A stretch of DNA of 61,402 nt from Deltaproteobacteria bacterium (GTDB taxonomy: Bacteria; Myxococcota_A; UBA9042): assembly GCA_016875335.1 (NCBI GenBank), contig VGRO01000010.1, positions 1-61,402 on the forward strand, in the 5' to 3' direction. Numbering within the stretch: the stretch's first letter is position 1; each line of letters starts with the position of its first letter. Of the stretch, positions 42,336-51,502 are shown one piece after another. The translations under genes were made by a program, and so were the position numbers. The notes under the pieces were generated by a model. That model saw only the letters and a list, made by a program, of their open reading frames with translations, was not told where the DNA came from and ran no database searches.

Positions 42336-44315
42336 TCAATTGCCCACGTTCAGGCGCAAGGTGCCGCTGTTGCCGGCGTCGTCCCAGGTGGTGATGAGGA
42401 TGACGTGCACGCCTTTGTCGACGGCGGCGCCCAGGTCCACGTCCCAGGCCTCCTGCATACCATCGAAGACGCCGTCCTTGGCGCTGGCGAGCAGCGTGGG
42501 TTCGCCGTCCAGCGACACCTCGACCTTGACGATGCGCGACACGGCGTCGCGGGCGCTGCCCGACAGCACGCGGCCCTTGAGTTCGGCCTGCAACTCGGGC
42601 TTGCCGCGGTCGACCAAGAAGGCCTTGGACAGGCGGGCGGTGGCCCGGCCGTCGCGCGGTCCGTTGGCCGGGGCGTCGCTGACTTCGATGCGCACCTCGT
42701 ACCAGCCATCGGGCATGTCCGACGGGCTCAACTCCATCGACTTCTTGTCGTAGAACCGGTCGTGCAGCTTGATCCAGGGCTTGCTGCCGCGCGGCCGATA
42801 GGTCACGACAAAGCCCAGGGCGTCGCCGTCCGGGTCGTCGGCGGCCCAACTGACCGCAACGGTGCCTTTTTGCTTGTTGGGCACGGCGTCGATCTTGGTC
42901 ACCATCGGCGCGCGGTTGACCACCTGGCGGGTGGCGCGCATCTCGACCAGTCGGGCTCCTGATCCAAACTTGACGCGGACTTGCAGGTAGTTGGCCGGCG
43001 GGCTGGCGATCTGGCCGCTGCGGGTCGCCGTCCACGGGCTCCAGGTGTCGGTCGGCGGATCGGAGAATCCGCTGCGGGTTTCGATGGTCAGGTCGCCCTC
43101 GCCCACCAGGTCGATGCGGCCCCATTGGGCGATGCCGGTCTCGCCGAGCACCTCGGTCGTGTACGCCGGGACGCTGTCGCCCTGACCGACCAGATACACA
43201 GCCGCGCTTTTGCCGGTCAGCAAGGTCTGGGCGCCGGTCGGTCCCACCTCGATACCCAGGATCTCCTCTTCCTTGACGTCGAACAGGCTCTGCACGTCGC
43301 CGAAGTCGTCGCCCACCACCACCCGGCCGCCGCGCGCCGCGCCCGCCACGACCTTGTTGCCGACCACCCCGAGGTCGCTCAACATCCCTTCGGGCGACAC
43401 GTACATGCGCGCCACGATGCCGTCGTCACTGCGCTTCCAGATCGCGCCTTTGCCCTTGGCCGCGCCCTCCTTGCCAGTCTTGCCGGCGGCCGGAGTCTTG
43501 GCCGGCGGGCTGGTGCCGGGCCGTTCGGCGGTGGGCTTGAGGTTGGCGAGCGGGGCAGCAGTCTGGCCGCCATTGACCGCCGCGTACCAGGCCTTGCCCG
43601 AGCGGGCGAGCGCGCGCACTTCGGCGCCGGGGAACGACGCCAGGGCCCGCACCTGCTTCTCGCCCTCGATGCGCAAGAGCAGCGCCTGGTCCGCGGTGCC
43701 GGCATACAACGCGTCACCGCCGTCGGCCAGGACCAGCACGTGATCTGCGCCGATTTCCGCGTAGAGTTTCGAGGCCTTGGTGCCGGTGTCCACCGCGAAG
43801 ACCTTGCCCCCCGGGCCGGTGCCGGCGAAAAGCGATCCGCCGCGCTTGGCCAGGGACCACACGTGGTTGGCGTCCACCTTGGCGATCTGGGTCACCTTGC
43901 CGTCCGCCGCGACCTGCACGATCTGGCCGCTGCCGACCAGCCCCGCGTACACTCCCCCAGCGCCGTCGGGCAACAGCGACGCCACCATGGGCGCCTCGAC
44001 TTTGGCGACCTCGCGCACCTTGCCGCCCTCGAGCACGAACACCTTGCCGTGCAGGCCGGTTCCCAACCACAACCGTGCGCCATCGCGGGCCTTGCAGTGG
44101 ATGAAGTCGGCGTCGACTTCGATGCGCTGCAGCGGCGGCGCGACCGACAGCCCGAGCGTCGGGTGCAGCGCCAGCCCGTCGAGGTCGCCGCGGCGAAAAT
44201 CGTTGTCGTCTGCCCACGTCCAGACCGCCGGCTGGCTGGCCCGGGCGGGCAGGGCGGCACACAAGCTCAGGGTCAGGACGGCGGCGGGGGCCCAACGGCC
44301 CAGGGTGCGAAACAT
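42336..44315 (-). CDS. Secreted beta-propeller protein with Ig/FN3-like C-terminal domains
   Basis: A 659-residue exported protein (signal peptide to A-R-A-S near 27). Residues about 70-400 are repeated four-stranded blades (L-W-L-G-T-G-L-H-G-K, S-L-F-A-G-T-G-P-G-G-K, A-L-Y-A-G-T-A-D-Q), so a beta-propeller, with a Pro/Lys/Gly-rich insert near 255-285. The C-terminal part has two beta-sandwich modules, including S-W-A-A-D-D-P-D-G-D-A, typical of FN3/cadherin-like domains. No catalytic motif. Secreted, it may be a protein-protein platform for the S55 peptidase encoded 22 bases upstream. A GAGG precedes the ATG at 44315. Confidence 0.8.
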   Translation of the reverse strand: MFRTLGRWAPAAVLTLSLCAALPARASQPAVWTWADDNDFRRGDLDGLALHPTLGLSVAPPLQRIEVDADFIHCKARDGARLWLGTGLHGKVFVLEGGKVREVAKVEAPMVASLLPDGAGGVYAGLVGSGQIVQVAADGKVTQIAKVDANHVWSLAKRGGSLFAGTGPGGKVFAVDTGTKASKLYAEIGADHVLVLADGGDALYAGTADQALLLRIEGEKQVRALASFPGAEVRALARSGKAWYAAVNGGQTAAPLANLKPTAERPGTSPPAKTPAAGKTGKEGAAKGKGAIWKRSDDGIVARMYVSPEGMLSDLGVVGNKVVAGAARGGRVVVGDDFGDVQSLFDVKEEEILGIEVGPTGAQTLLTGKSAAVYLVGQGDSVPAYTTEVLGETGIAQWGRIDLVGEGDLTIETRSGFSDPPTDTWSPWTATRSGQIASPPANYLQVRVKFGSGARLVEMRATRQVVNRAPMVTKIDAVPNKQKGTVAVSWAADDPDGDALGFVVTYRPRGSKPWIKLHDRFYDKKSMELSPSDMPDGWYEVRIEVSDAPANGPRDGRATARLSKAFLVDRGKPELQAELKGRVLSGSARDAVSRIVKVEVSLDGEPTLLASAKDGVFDGMQEAWDVDLGAAVDKGVHVILITTWDDAGNSGTLRLNVGN

Positions 44316-44337
44316 GGCGACCTCGAAAACAGCGCAA

Positions 44338-46164
44338 TCAGGGCTTGACCCGCAACTTGAGGGAGGCGGAACCGTTGATGACCCAAGGGGTATCCTGGGC
44401 CGTCCGCAACGTGTCCTTGCCGGTGCGCACCATCACCTGGTGGCCCTGCAACTCATCGCGCACGCCCATGGGCAGACCCGTCAACCGCGACCCGCGCAGC
44501 ATCAGCGTCGGCTCGGGCATGGCGACGACGGCGGCGAGGCGGCTGCGTGACGGTTGGGCCCGCAAGAACTTGAGCAGATCTTCGACATGGGCCGGCTCGG
44601 GGAACTCCGGGCCCATGGCCTTCTCGCTGCCGATCTGCACCGTGACCTGCGAGCCCGCGAGGTAGGCCGGCAGGGCCGGCAACGTCAGGGTTAGGGTGTG
44701 GAGCGGCGGTTCGACGTTCGGGATCATCAGTCCGACCTTGATCGGGATCGGCTGACCGGCCTCGACTTCTTCAGCGGCGCTGCGCACGAACTCCAGGAAC
44801 GCGAGGTTGCGCGACTCGCTGACCACGATTTCCGCTGTGACCGCGCCGACGCGCAAGCGCTCGAACCCGTTGAAGGTGATGGCCTTGGCATAGTTGCCGA
44901 CCACGGCGCCAATCTCGCCCACGCCCTGCATGCCCGAAAGGCCGCTGAACACGTCGCGGGTCTCGACGACGCCGCGGCCATCGACGTGCAGCGCCAGCTT
45001 GAGGTCCACGCCGACGCTTTCGGCCACCGGGGCCGCAACCCGCGCGGCGTTGCCCACGATCATCGAGGCCACCAGCGGGAAGAACCCGGGTTGGTCCGTG
45101 GCCTCGACGTGCCACACGTCGGTGGTCTTGAGTTCCTTGTGGCGGACCGTGACCGTGAACGGCACCATCTGCGCGTGGATGCCGACGCGGCCGGCCACCG
45201 CGGGCTGGCGATCCAGGTCGAGGATGCCGATGTCGTCGAGCGCGTTGCCCATCTTGAACGAGCTGGCCACGCTCGACAGGATCCATTGGATGTCGGCGTT
45301 GCCGACCGGCAGGTGCACCTGGCCCAGCCCCTTGAACGGGTGACCGAAGGCGATGAATTGGTCGCCGCGCACCCAGGTGATGGTGCCGATGCCCGAAATC
45401 GACATGTCGCCGCGCGCCAACGCCAGGGAGATCGCCGACCCCGGCTCGTAGGCTGGACTGGCCTTGCGGGCGCCCCGGTCGCGCGCAGCCGGCGCCGCGC
45501 CACTGGTGGCCAGGTGCACGTGGTCGAACCCCATCTCGCCGAGTTCGTGCTTGAGCGCGGCAAACGCGTCTGGGTGGAAGCCGCTGGCAACCAGCGGGAT
45601 ACCGACCGGGCGCATTTCGGTGCCATCTGGCGTGCGGATCGACGGGCCGAACGCGCTCGCCCCCTTCTTGGGCGCCGAGAACTTCTGGTTGACGGGCGGC
45701 GGCAACAGCTTGCGGTCGAATTCGGGCAGCATGTCGGCGATCGGCGTCACGCCAGCGACAGGATCCTTGTTGAAGCCAAAGCCGTAGCTGAGCGCCCCGA
45801 TGAGCAGGTCGCCCTTGGCGGGGTCGTGCACGAAGATCGGGCTGCCCGACATGCCGGCGACGATGCCGGAGTGTTCGATGTTCAGGCCGGCGCAGCGCAC
45901 CAGGATGATGTCCTGCCTCGGCAGCGCGTGGTGCAGGACGCCGATGACCTCGATGTCGAAGCGATCGATCTTGGTGCCGCGCACGACCGTCAGTCCATGG
46001 CCCTTCATGCCGGCCTTGAGGTCGCGCGAGTCCAGGGTCGGCGGCGGGTTCTTGACCGGCGTTTGCGCCACGGCCTGTCCTAGGGCCAAGCACATCGATA
46101 CGGCCACGCCGGCCAGGACGCGGCCGATGCGCGGCAACACCTTGAAATGCAACGATCGGCCCAC
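44338..46164 (-). CDS. SpoIVB-family S55 serine peptidase-like protein
   Basis: A 608-residue exported protein (signal peptide to A-V-A-Q near 34). The S55 domain is at about 45-340: G-M-K-G-H-G-L-T-V-V-R-G-T-K-I-D-R-F-D, then the nucleophile loop G-M-S-G-S-P (Ser106) and F-I-A-F-G-H-P-F. In Bacillus SpoIVB this domain cleaves a regulatory partner across the envelope; in Myxococcota its role is unknown. The C-terminal half is beta-rich and resembles a tandem of S55-associated domains. It sits between phosphomannomutase and the propeller gene and starts at GTG 46164 with a GGGAG upstream. Confidence 0.85.
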   Translation of the reverse strand: MGRSLHFKVLPRIGRVLAGVAVSMCLALGQAVAQTPVKNPPPTLDSRDLKAGMKGHGLTVVRGTKIDRFDIEVIGVLHHALPRQDIILVRCAGLNIEHSGIVAGMSGSPIFVHDPAKGDLLIGALSYGFGFNKDPVAGVTPIADMLPEFDRKLLPPPVNQKFSAPKKGASAFGPSIRTPDGTEMRPVGIPLVASGFHPDAFAALKHELGEMGFDHVHLATSGAAPAARDRGARKASPAYEPGSAISLALARGDMSISGIGTITWVRGDQFIAFGHPFKGLGQVHLPVGNADIQWILSSVASSFKMGNALDDIGILDLDRQPAVAGRVGIHAQMVPFTVTVRHKELKTTDVWHVEATDQPGFFPLVASMIVGNAARVAAPVAESVGVDLKLALHVDGRGVVETRDVFSGLSGMQGVGEIGAVVGNYAKAITFNGFERLRVGAVTAEIVVSESRNLAFLEFVRSAAEEVEAGQPIPIKVGLMIPNVEPPLHTLTLTLPALPAYLAGSQVTVQIGSEKAMGPEFPEPAHVEDLLKFLRAQPSRSRLAAVVAMPEPTLMLRGSRLTGLPMGVRDELQGHQVMVRTGKDTLRTAQDTPWVINGSASLKLRVKP

Positions 46165-46265
46165 GATCTACTCCCCGCCGCGGCGCGGCGCAGGGCCCGA
46201 TGGTGCCCCATGCGGCCCGCGAAGTCACCGCAACCCCAAAGCGGCGACGGCGATTCCTGGTGCGG

Positions 46266-47648
46266 TCAGTGTGCGCCCGCCTGCACCGGTCCGCCCAGCG
46301 CAGCCTCGACGGCGCGGGTCAGCTCGGCCTGGATGCGGTCGCGGCCGCCGGCGCTTTGGGCCTCGCAGCGCATGACCAGCACGGGGCCGGTGTTGCTGGC
46401 GCGCACAAGCCCCCAGCCGTCGGGAAAAATCACCCGCACGCCGTCGATGTCAATGACTTCGTGGGATTTCTTGTAGGCTGCGGCCACCTGCGCCACCACC
46501 CCGAACTTGGCGTCGTCGGGGCACTGCAAGCGGATCTCGGGCGTGGCGAAGGTCTGGGGCACGTCGGCCAGCAACTCGGACATCGGCCGCGGGTCGTTGG
46601 ACAAGATCTCGAGCAGCCGGCAGGTCGTGTAGGTCGCGTCGTCGAAACCGAAGTACCTGTGCTTGTAGAAGATGTGACCGCTCATCTCGCCAGCGAGCTG
46701 GGCCCCTTCGGTTTTCATCCGGTCCTTGATCAGGCTATGACCGACCCGGCTGAGCACCGGCCGGCCGCCGTGGCGAACGATGTCGTCGAAAAGCGTCTGG
46801 CTGCACTTGACCTCGCCGACGATGGCCGCGCCGGGCACGTCGCGCAAGATGGCGCGCGCCAGCAAGATGAGCAGCTTGTCGCCCCACAGGATTCCGCCCT
46901 TTTCGTCGAGGACGCCGATGCGGTCGCCGTCGCCGTCGTAGGCGATGCCGACGTCGCAACGGTGGTCGGCCACTGCCTGTCGCAGGTCGGCGAGGTTGGC
47001 CTCGACGGTCGGGTCGGGGTGGTGGTTGGGAAAGGTGCCGTCTGGATCCGTGAAAAGACCAATGACTTCACAGCCCAGGCGCTCGACCAATCCCGGCGAC
47101 ACCGGCCCGGTCGGCCCGTTGCCGCAATCGATGGCGACCTTGAGCTTGCGCGGGCCGAGCGCGATGTTGCCAGCGATCCAATCGGTGTAGGGGCCGGCAA
47201 TCTCGGCGAAGGCGACTGTGCCAGTGCCACCGTTTCCTGCCCAATCGCGGCCGTCGATGCGCCTGCGCAGGCCCTGGATCTCGTCGCCGTGCAAGCTGCA
47301 CTTGTTCAGCGTGATCTTGAAGCCGTTGTCCTGCGGCGGGTTGTGGCTGCCGGTCACCATCACGCCGCCGCCCACGTCGAAGGTGAACGCCGCGAAGTAC
47401 TGCATGGGCGTCGCGCAGACGCCGATGTCGATGACGTCGATGCCGGTTTCGGTGAGGCCTTGGATCAGCGCGTCGCGCAACCGCGGGCTGGAAAGCCGTG
47501 CGTCGCGGCCGACCGCAAGTACCGGCTTGAGGCCGCGGGCCCACACTTCGGCGCCGATCGCCCGGCCGATGTCGGTGGCGACCTGGCTGGCAAGGTCGCG
47601 GTCGGCGACGCCGCGGATGTCGTAGGCCCTGAAAATGTTGGGATTCAC
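46266..47648 (-). CDS. manB: Phosphomannomutase/phosphoglucomutase
   Basis: A 460-residue alpha-D-phosphohexomutase of the ManB/AlgC type, interconverting hexose 6-phosphate and 1-phosphate for nucleotide-sugar synthesis. The active-site serine loop T-G-S-H-N-P-P, the Mg loop D-G-D-G-D-R, the sugar-binding G-E-M-S-G-H and the phosphate-binding R-x-S-N-T-G-P are all intact. Length is normal. The GTG at 47648 fits the N-P-N-I-F-R-A-Y-D-I-R-G start of the family. It supplies mannose- or glucose-1-phosphate to polysaccharide synthesis, consistent with the GH99-like and acetamido-sugar genes. Confidence 0.95.
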   Translation of the reverse strand: MNPNIFRAYDIRGVADRDLASQVATDIGRAIGAEVWARGLKPVLAVGRDARLSSPRLRDALIQGLTETGIDVIDIGVCATPMQYFAAFTFDVGGGVMVTGSHNPPQDNGFKITLNKCSLHGDEIQGLRRRIDGRDWAGNGGTGTVAFAEIAGPYTDWIAGNIALGPRKLKVAIDCGNGPTGPVSPGLVERLGCEVIGLFTDPDGTFPNHHPDPTVEANLADLRQAVADHRCDVGIAYDGDGDRIGVLDEKGGILWGDKLLILLARAILRDVPGAAIVGEVKCSQTLFDDIVRHGGRPVLSRVGHSLIKDRMKTEGAQLAGEMSGHIFYKHRYFGFDDATYTTCRLLEILSNDPRPMSELLADVPQTFATPEIRLQCPDDAKFGVVAQVAAAYKKSHEVIDIDGVRVIFPDGWGLVRASNTGPVLVMRCEAQSAGGRDRIQAELTRAVEAALGGPVQAGAH

Positions 47649-47759
47649 GCCGCACCGTCCGCCGCCGGGGCGGGCCGGCGCGGGGGCGATGCTAGGCAGA
47701 ATGGGGCGGGCCGGCAAGGGTGTGGGCCAGGCGGCACGGCCGATGAGCCGCCCGCCATC

Positions 47760-47945
47760 TTGGAGGGTGTCTATGTTTGATTGCCGTCGCGAGCGGAATC
47801 AGGCGCCCGTCAGGCGAGGCGGAGGTTGTCAGGCGACTGAGGCGTAGCCCCAAGCTACGCCGCAGGGAGCCTGGCGACCGACAACAAAGCATGGCGGGAT
47901 GCATGGTTACGCGTAGCAGGCGTTTCAAACGTAAACACCCTCTTA
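47760..47945. mobile_element. MITE-like element, copy 1 (180-bp core)
   Basis: Core 47763-47942 begins GAGGGTGT and ends ACACCCTC; 15 of 18 core-terminal bases pair between the ends. TTG precedes and TTA follows (TAA and CAA on the other strand), a near-matching 3-base duplication. The centre has an 8-bp stem GGCGTAGC/GCTACGCC with a nested GTTGTC/GACAAC. No reading frame of note. The end at 47943 supplies the TAA stop of the cysteine-rich lipoprotein gene. Confidence 0.6.
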
Positions 47946-49670
47946 CTTGCACGAAAACGACGTCTCGGTGCTCTTGACGCACATGAGTCCGTCCGAACAC
48001 TTCTTGGCCACGGTCTTGGCGCCGTCGGCCAGCGTGGTCGACGAGCACTTGACGGCGCTCGTGCCCGTGCAGCCCGCGACCTGGGCGATCTTGTAGCCGG
48101 TGTCGCCCTCGCAGACGTATTTGTAGTTCGACGCCATGGTCGAGCAGGCCGTGCCCGCCGGCAGGAAAGTACTGCTGGCTTTGTCGCAGCACACGCCGTC
48201 GGTGCAGCAGTCGGGCTTGTCCTTGAGCACGCACGCCCCGGTCGCCAGGTTGCACGCCGCCACCTTGCAGCCGCCGGGCACGGCCCCCGGGTCGTTCGCG
48301 CAGTCGGCGTCGGCGTCGCAGCACCCTGGTTTCTTGGGCCCCGTGCACACGCCAGCGTCGTCGCACTTTGGCGTGGTGGCGCACGGACCCAGGGCAAGGC
48401 AGGTGGTGCCGGCCGGCTTCAAGGTCCACGCGCCAGGCTTGGTCACGTCGCAGACCTTGCAGCCGCCCGACCCGTTGGCCGCCTTGCCGTTGGCGACGCA
48501 CTGGCCGTCAATGGCGCAGTAGCCCGTCTTGGCGGTCCAACCACTCTTGTTCTTGGCGACGTCGCACACCTGGCAGGCATCGGCCGGGTTGGCGGCTTTG
48601 TCGGCGATGCACTGCCCGTCGATGGCGCAAAAGCCGGCCTTGCCGGACCATGCGGCGGCGTTCGCAACCGGATCGCACACTTGGCAGGCACTTTGCGGAT
48701 TGGCGTCGCCGGCCTTGTAGCATTTGTTGTCGATGAGGCAGTTGCCCGACTTGACCGTCCACGAGGTCGTGGACTTGGTGGCGTCGCACACCGCGCACGC
48801 CGCAGCCGGGTTGGCTTCGCCAGAGCCCAGGCACAGGCCGTCGATGGCGCACTTGCCGGGGGCCGCGGTCCAAGCGTCCTGCTTTTTGGCCGGGTCGCAA
48901 GTCGCGCACGCGCCGAGTGCCGGATCTTGGTCCCCAGCCTTGTAGCACTTGCCGTCGAGCAGGCAGTTCTTGGTGTTGATCTTGTTGGTGCACTTGCCGG
49001 CCTCGCAGAAATCGAGCGTGCAATCGATGCCGTCGTTGCAGTCCTTGGGCTGCTTGGTGCAGGTGCCGCTGATGCACTTGGCCTCGTTGCAGGCGTCGCC
49101 GGCCGGGCACTCGCTGTCGGCCTTGCAGCACGACTTGAGCGGTTGCTGGAAGCAGTAGCCGTTGGCCTTGTTGCACGAGTCGCTGGTGCAGTCGTTGCCG
49201 TCGTCGCAGTCGCCGTCCTTGCTGCACTTGCACAGCTCTTGGAACCCGGCGCAGCAGTTGCCCTCGCTCAGGCACAGCACCGAGCAGTGGCACGGGTTGT
49301 CCTCCATGTAGATGCCGCAGTGGCCCTCGCAGGTGGTGACCGCAGGTTTGGTTTCCGGGACCGCGTCTGCACCCGTCGCACCGCCGACGTCGCTATCGCT
49401 CGGTGCAACACCTTCGCCGTCACCGCCGTCAGGGACAGCGCCCGGGTCGTCGCCGCCGAGGTCCAGCGGCTTGAGCTCCGGTTGGCGGCTGGAGGTGTCC
49501 GGTACGGACCGGCCGCCGCCATCTTGCTCGAACCGCGAACCGGTGTCAGGCTCGCCCGCCCCGGCCTCGGGCAGGGCCACGTCGTCGGCCGGCGCCTCCC
49601 CCTCGCAGCCCGCCGCTGCGGCCGCCACCACCGCCACCGCCATCCATGCCCATCGCTTCACCAATGCCAC
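47943..49670 (-). CDS. Cysteine-rich lipoprotein with one somatomedin-B-like module
   Basis: A 575-residue predicted lipoprotein: lipobox A-A-A-A-G-C (Cys22), Asp/Gly-rich spacer to about 112, then an eight-cysteine SMB-like module (114-149, with G-N-C-C where the others have G-D-C-C). C-x-D-G-N-D-C-T type units follow, then at least five copies of a ~37-residue unit G-x-C-x-I-D-G-x-C ... N-P-x-x-A-C-x-V-C-D-x5-W. It ends in further Cys modules and Lys. The start GTG at 49670 has a GGAGG. Its stop TAA forms the junction with the MITE-like element. Similar to 18212-20467 in domain set. Function unknown, probably surface-exposed. Confidence 0.87.
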   Translation of the reverse strand: MALVKRWAWMAVAVVAAAAAGCEGEAPADDVALPEAGAGEPDTGSRFEQDGGGRSVPDTSSRQPELKPLDLGGDDPGAVPDGGDGEGVAPSDSDVGGATGADAVPETKPAVTTCEGHCGIYMEDNPCHCSVLCLSEGNCCAGFQELCKCSKDGDCDDGNDCTSDSCNKANGYCFQQPLKSCCKADSECPAGDACNEAKCISGTCTKQPKDCNDGIDCTLDFCEAGKCTNKINTKNCLLDGKCYKAGDQDPALGACATCDPAKKQDAWTAAPGKCAIDGLCLGSGEANPAAACAVCDATKSTTSWTVKSGNCLIDNKCYKAGDANPQSACQVCDPVANAAAWSGKAGFCAIDGQCIADKAANPADACQVCDVAKNKSGWTAKTGYCAIDGQCVANGKAANGSGGCKVCDVTKPGAWTLKPAGTTCLALGPCATTPKCDDAGVCTGPKKPGCCDADADCANDPGAVPGGCKVAACNLATGACVLKDKPDCCTDGVCCDKASSTFLPAGTACSTMASNYKYVCEGDTGYKIAQVAGCTGTSAVKCSSTTLADGAKTVAKKCSDGLMCVKSTETSFSCK

Positions 49671-49834
49671 GTGTGCCTCCGGGCCGCGCTTGTGCGATCG
49701 GGCCGAAGCGCCAATTGTAGCCGTTTGCGGTCCAAGGCGCACGGTTTTGGGCGCTCCCTGCGCGCTGGCGCCGCCCATGCTGCGGCAGCCACGCCCCGGT
49801 TGCATTCGACGCCGCCCGCGCGCATCCTGCCGAC

Positions 49835-51313
49835 ATGACGCACCTTCGCCTCGACCTCGACCGCGTGGCCCTCAAGCTCCGCCGCACCCGCATCGTCGCC
49901 ACCGTCGGCCCGGCCAGCCTGCAACCGGGGGTGCTCGCCAAACTCGCCGAGCACGTCGACGTCTATCGCCTCAACTTCTCCCACGGCAGCCACGACCAGC
50001 ACGGTGCCGCGATTGCCGCCATCCGTTCGGCCGCGGCCGAGGCCCACCGCGAGATCGCCATCCTGGCCGACCTGTGCGGGCCCAAGATCCGCGTCGGCCG
50101 CTTCGAGGGCGGCGGCATCGAACTGGAATCAGGCGCCCAGCAGACCGTCACGGTCCGACCCGAACTCGGCCGGCCGGGTCTCATCCCTTCGGAGTACAAG
50201 GGGCTCATCGGCGACGCCCGGGTGGGCGCGCGCATCCTGCTCGACGACGGCAAGCTGGAGATGCGCATCCTGGCGGTTGCCGCCGACGAACTGACCTGCG
50301 AGGTGGTCCACGGCGGGCGCTTGACCGATCGCAAGGGCATGAACCTGCCCGATTTGCAGGTATCGGCGCCGGCCGTGACCGAAAAGGACATCGCCGATGC
50401 CCGGTTCGCCGTGCGCGCTGGCGTCGATTGGCTGGCGCTCAGCTTCGTGCGCGACGGTGACGACGTGCGCGGACTGCGCCAGTTGCTGGCGGCCGAGGGC
50501 TTCCAGGTGCCGATCGTCGCCAAGATCGAGCGGCCCGAGGCGCTGACGCACATCGGCGACATCCTGGCGGCGGCCGACGCGCTGATGGTGGCCCGCGGCG
50601 ACCTGGGCGTCGAGGTGCCGGCCGAAGAAGTGCCGCTCATCCAACAGGAACTGATTCGACTGGGCATCGCCGCGAATACGCCCGTCATCGTCGCCACCCA
50701 GATGCTGGAGTCGATGATCACCCACCCGCGGCCGACCCGCGCCGAGGTGACCGACGTCAGCGCTGCCGCACGCGCCGGGGCCGACGCGGTGATGCTGTCT
50801 GGCGAGACCGCCTCGGGCCAGTACCCGGTCGCGGCCGTCCAGACCATGGACCGCGTGTTGCGCATGGTCGAGGGCCACCAGTGGCGGTACAACCAGTTCG
50901 GGCGGCTGGTCGGCGACGGCCCGGCCATCCTCGACGTGTCGCGACCCGACGACGTGTTGAGCGAAGCGCTGTCGCGGGCCGTGGCGCAACTGTCGCGCGA
51001 CCTCAAGGTCCGGGCCATCGTGGTGCCGACCGATACCGGGCGCACCGCGCAGATGGTGTCGGCCGAACGGCCCGCCGCGCCGATCCTGGCTTTGTGCGCC
51101 GAACCGAACTTGGCGCGCCGGCTCAAATTGCACTGGGGCGTGCTGCCGGAGGTGGTCGGTCCGATCGGCGACCGTGCCAGCGTGCCGGCGGTGGCCGTCG
51201 CCCACGCAACGCGGATGGGCTACGCGGGCCCGGGCGACTATCTGTTACTGGTCTGGAACCCGACCGCGGCGGGTCGCCTGCTTGCGCCGACGGTGACGAT
51301 CTTGCGGGCGTAA
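49835..51313 (+). CDS. pyk: Pyruvate kinase
   Basis: A 492-residue glycolytic enzyme that makes ATP and pyruvate from phosphoenolpyruvate and ADP. Recognisable are R-R-T-R-I-V-A-T-V-G-P-A-S, the R-L-N-F-S-H-G catalytic Arg/Asn region, L-C-G-P-K-I-R, the active-site K-I-E-R-P-E-A and metal-binding M-V-A-R-G-D-L-G-V-E, the A-T-Q-M-L-E-S-M-I loop, and a C-terminal allosteric domain. Its stop is the TAA at 51311-51313, immediately followed by the second MITE-like element. It is divergent from the cysteine-rich lipoprotein gene with 164 bases between. Confidence 0.96.
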   Translation: MTHLRLDLDRVALKLRRTRIVATVGPASLQPGVLAKLAEHVDVYRLNFSHGSHDQHGAAIAAIRSAAAEAHREIAILADLCGPKIRVGRFEGGGIELESGAQQTVTVRPELGRPGLIPSEYKGLIGDARVGARILLDDGKLEMRILAVAADELTCEVVHGGRLTDRKGMNLPDLQVSAPAVTEKDIADARFAVRAGVDWLALSFVRDGDDVRGLRQLLAAEGFQVPIVAKIERPEALTHIGDILAAADALMVARGDLGVEVPAEEVPLIQQELIRLGIAANTPVIVATQMLESMITHPRPTRAEVTDVSAAARAGADAVMLSGETASGQYPVAAVQTMDRVLRMVEGHQWRYNQFGRLVGDGPAILDVSRPDDVLSEALSRAVAQLSRDLKVRAIVVPTDTGRTAQMVSAERPAAPILALCAEPNLARRLKLHWGVLPEVVGPIGDRASVPAVAVAHATRMGYAGPGDYLLLVWNPTAAGRLLAPTVTILRA

Positions 51314-51495
51314 GAGGGTGTAGCCAAATCTCGTCTGTTGCGAGGTCGAAGAGCATGCCGGCAGATCGCGAGCGCGCCCGCAGCGACCGACCGAGGCGCA
51401 CTCGCAGTGCGCCGACCGAGGAAGCGAGGACGTAAGCCGCGAGATGCCCAGGATCTTCGGCCGTTGCGGGACGGGGTTTTGGCTACACCCTCTAA
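51311..51495. mobile_element. MITE-like element, copy 2 (179-bp core)
   Basis: Core 51314-51492 runs from GAGGGTGTAGCCAAA to TTTGGCTACACCCTC, a perfect 15-bp terminal inverted repeat. Direct TAA flanks at 51311-51313 and 51493-51495 look like a 3-base target duplication, as in some IS5-family groups. The centre holds GGCGCACT/AGTGCGCC (51395-51413). Size, ends and central stem match copy 1 although the interior differs. The left TAA is the pyk stop codon; the right end lies between convergent pyk and HAD genes. Confidence 0.68.
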
Positions 51496-51502
51496 ATGGC
51501 GC

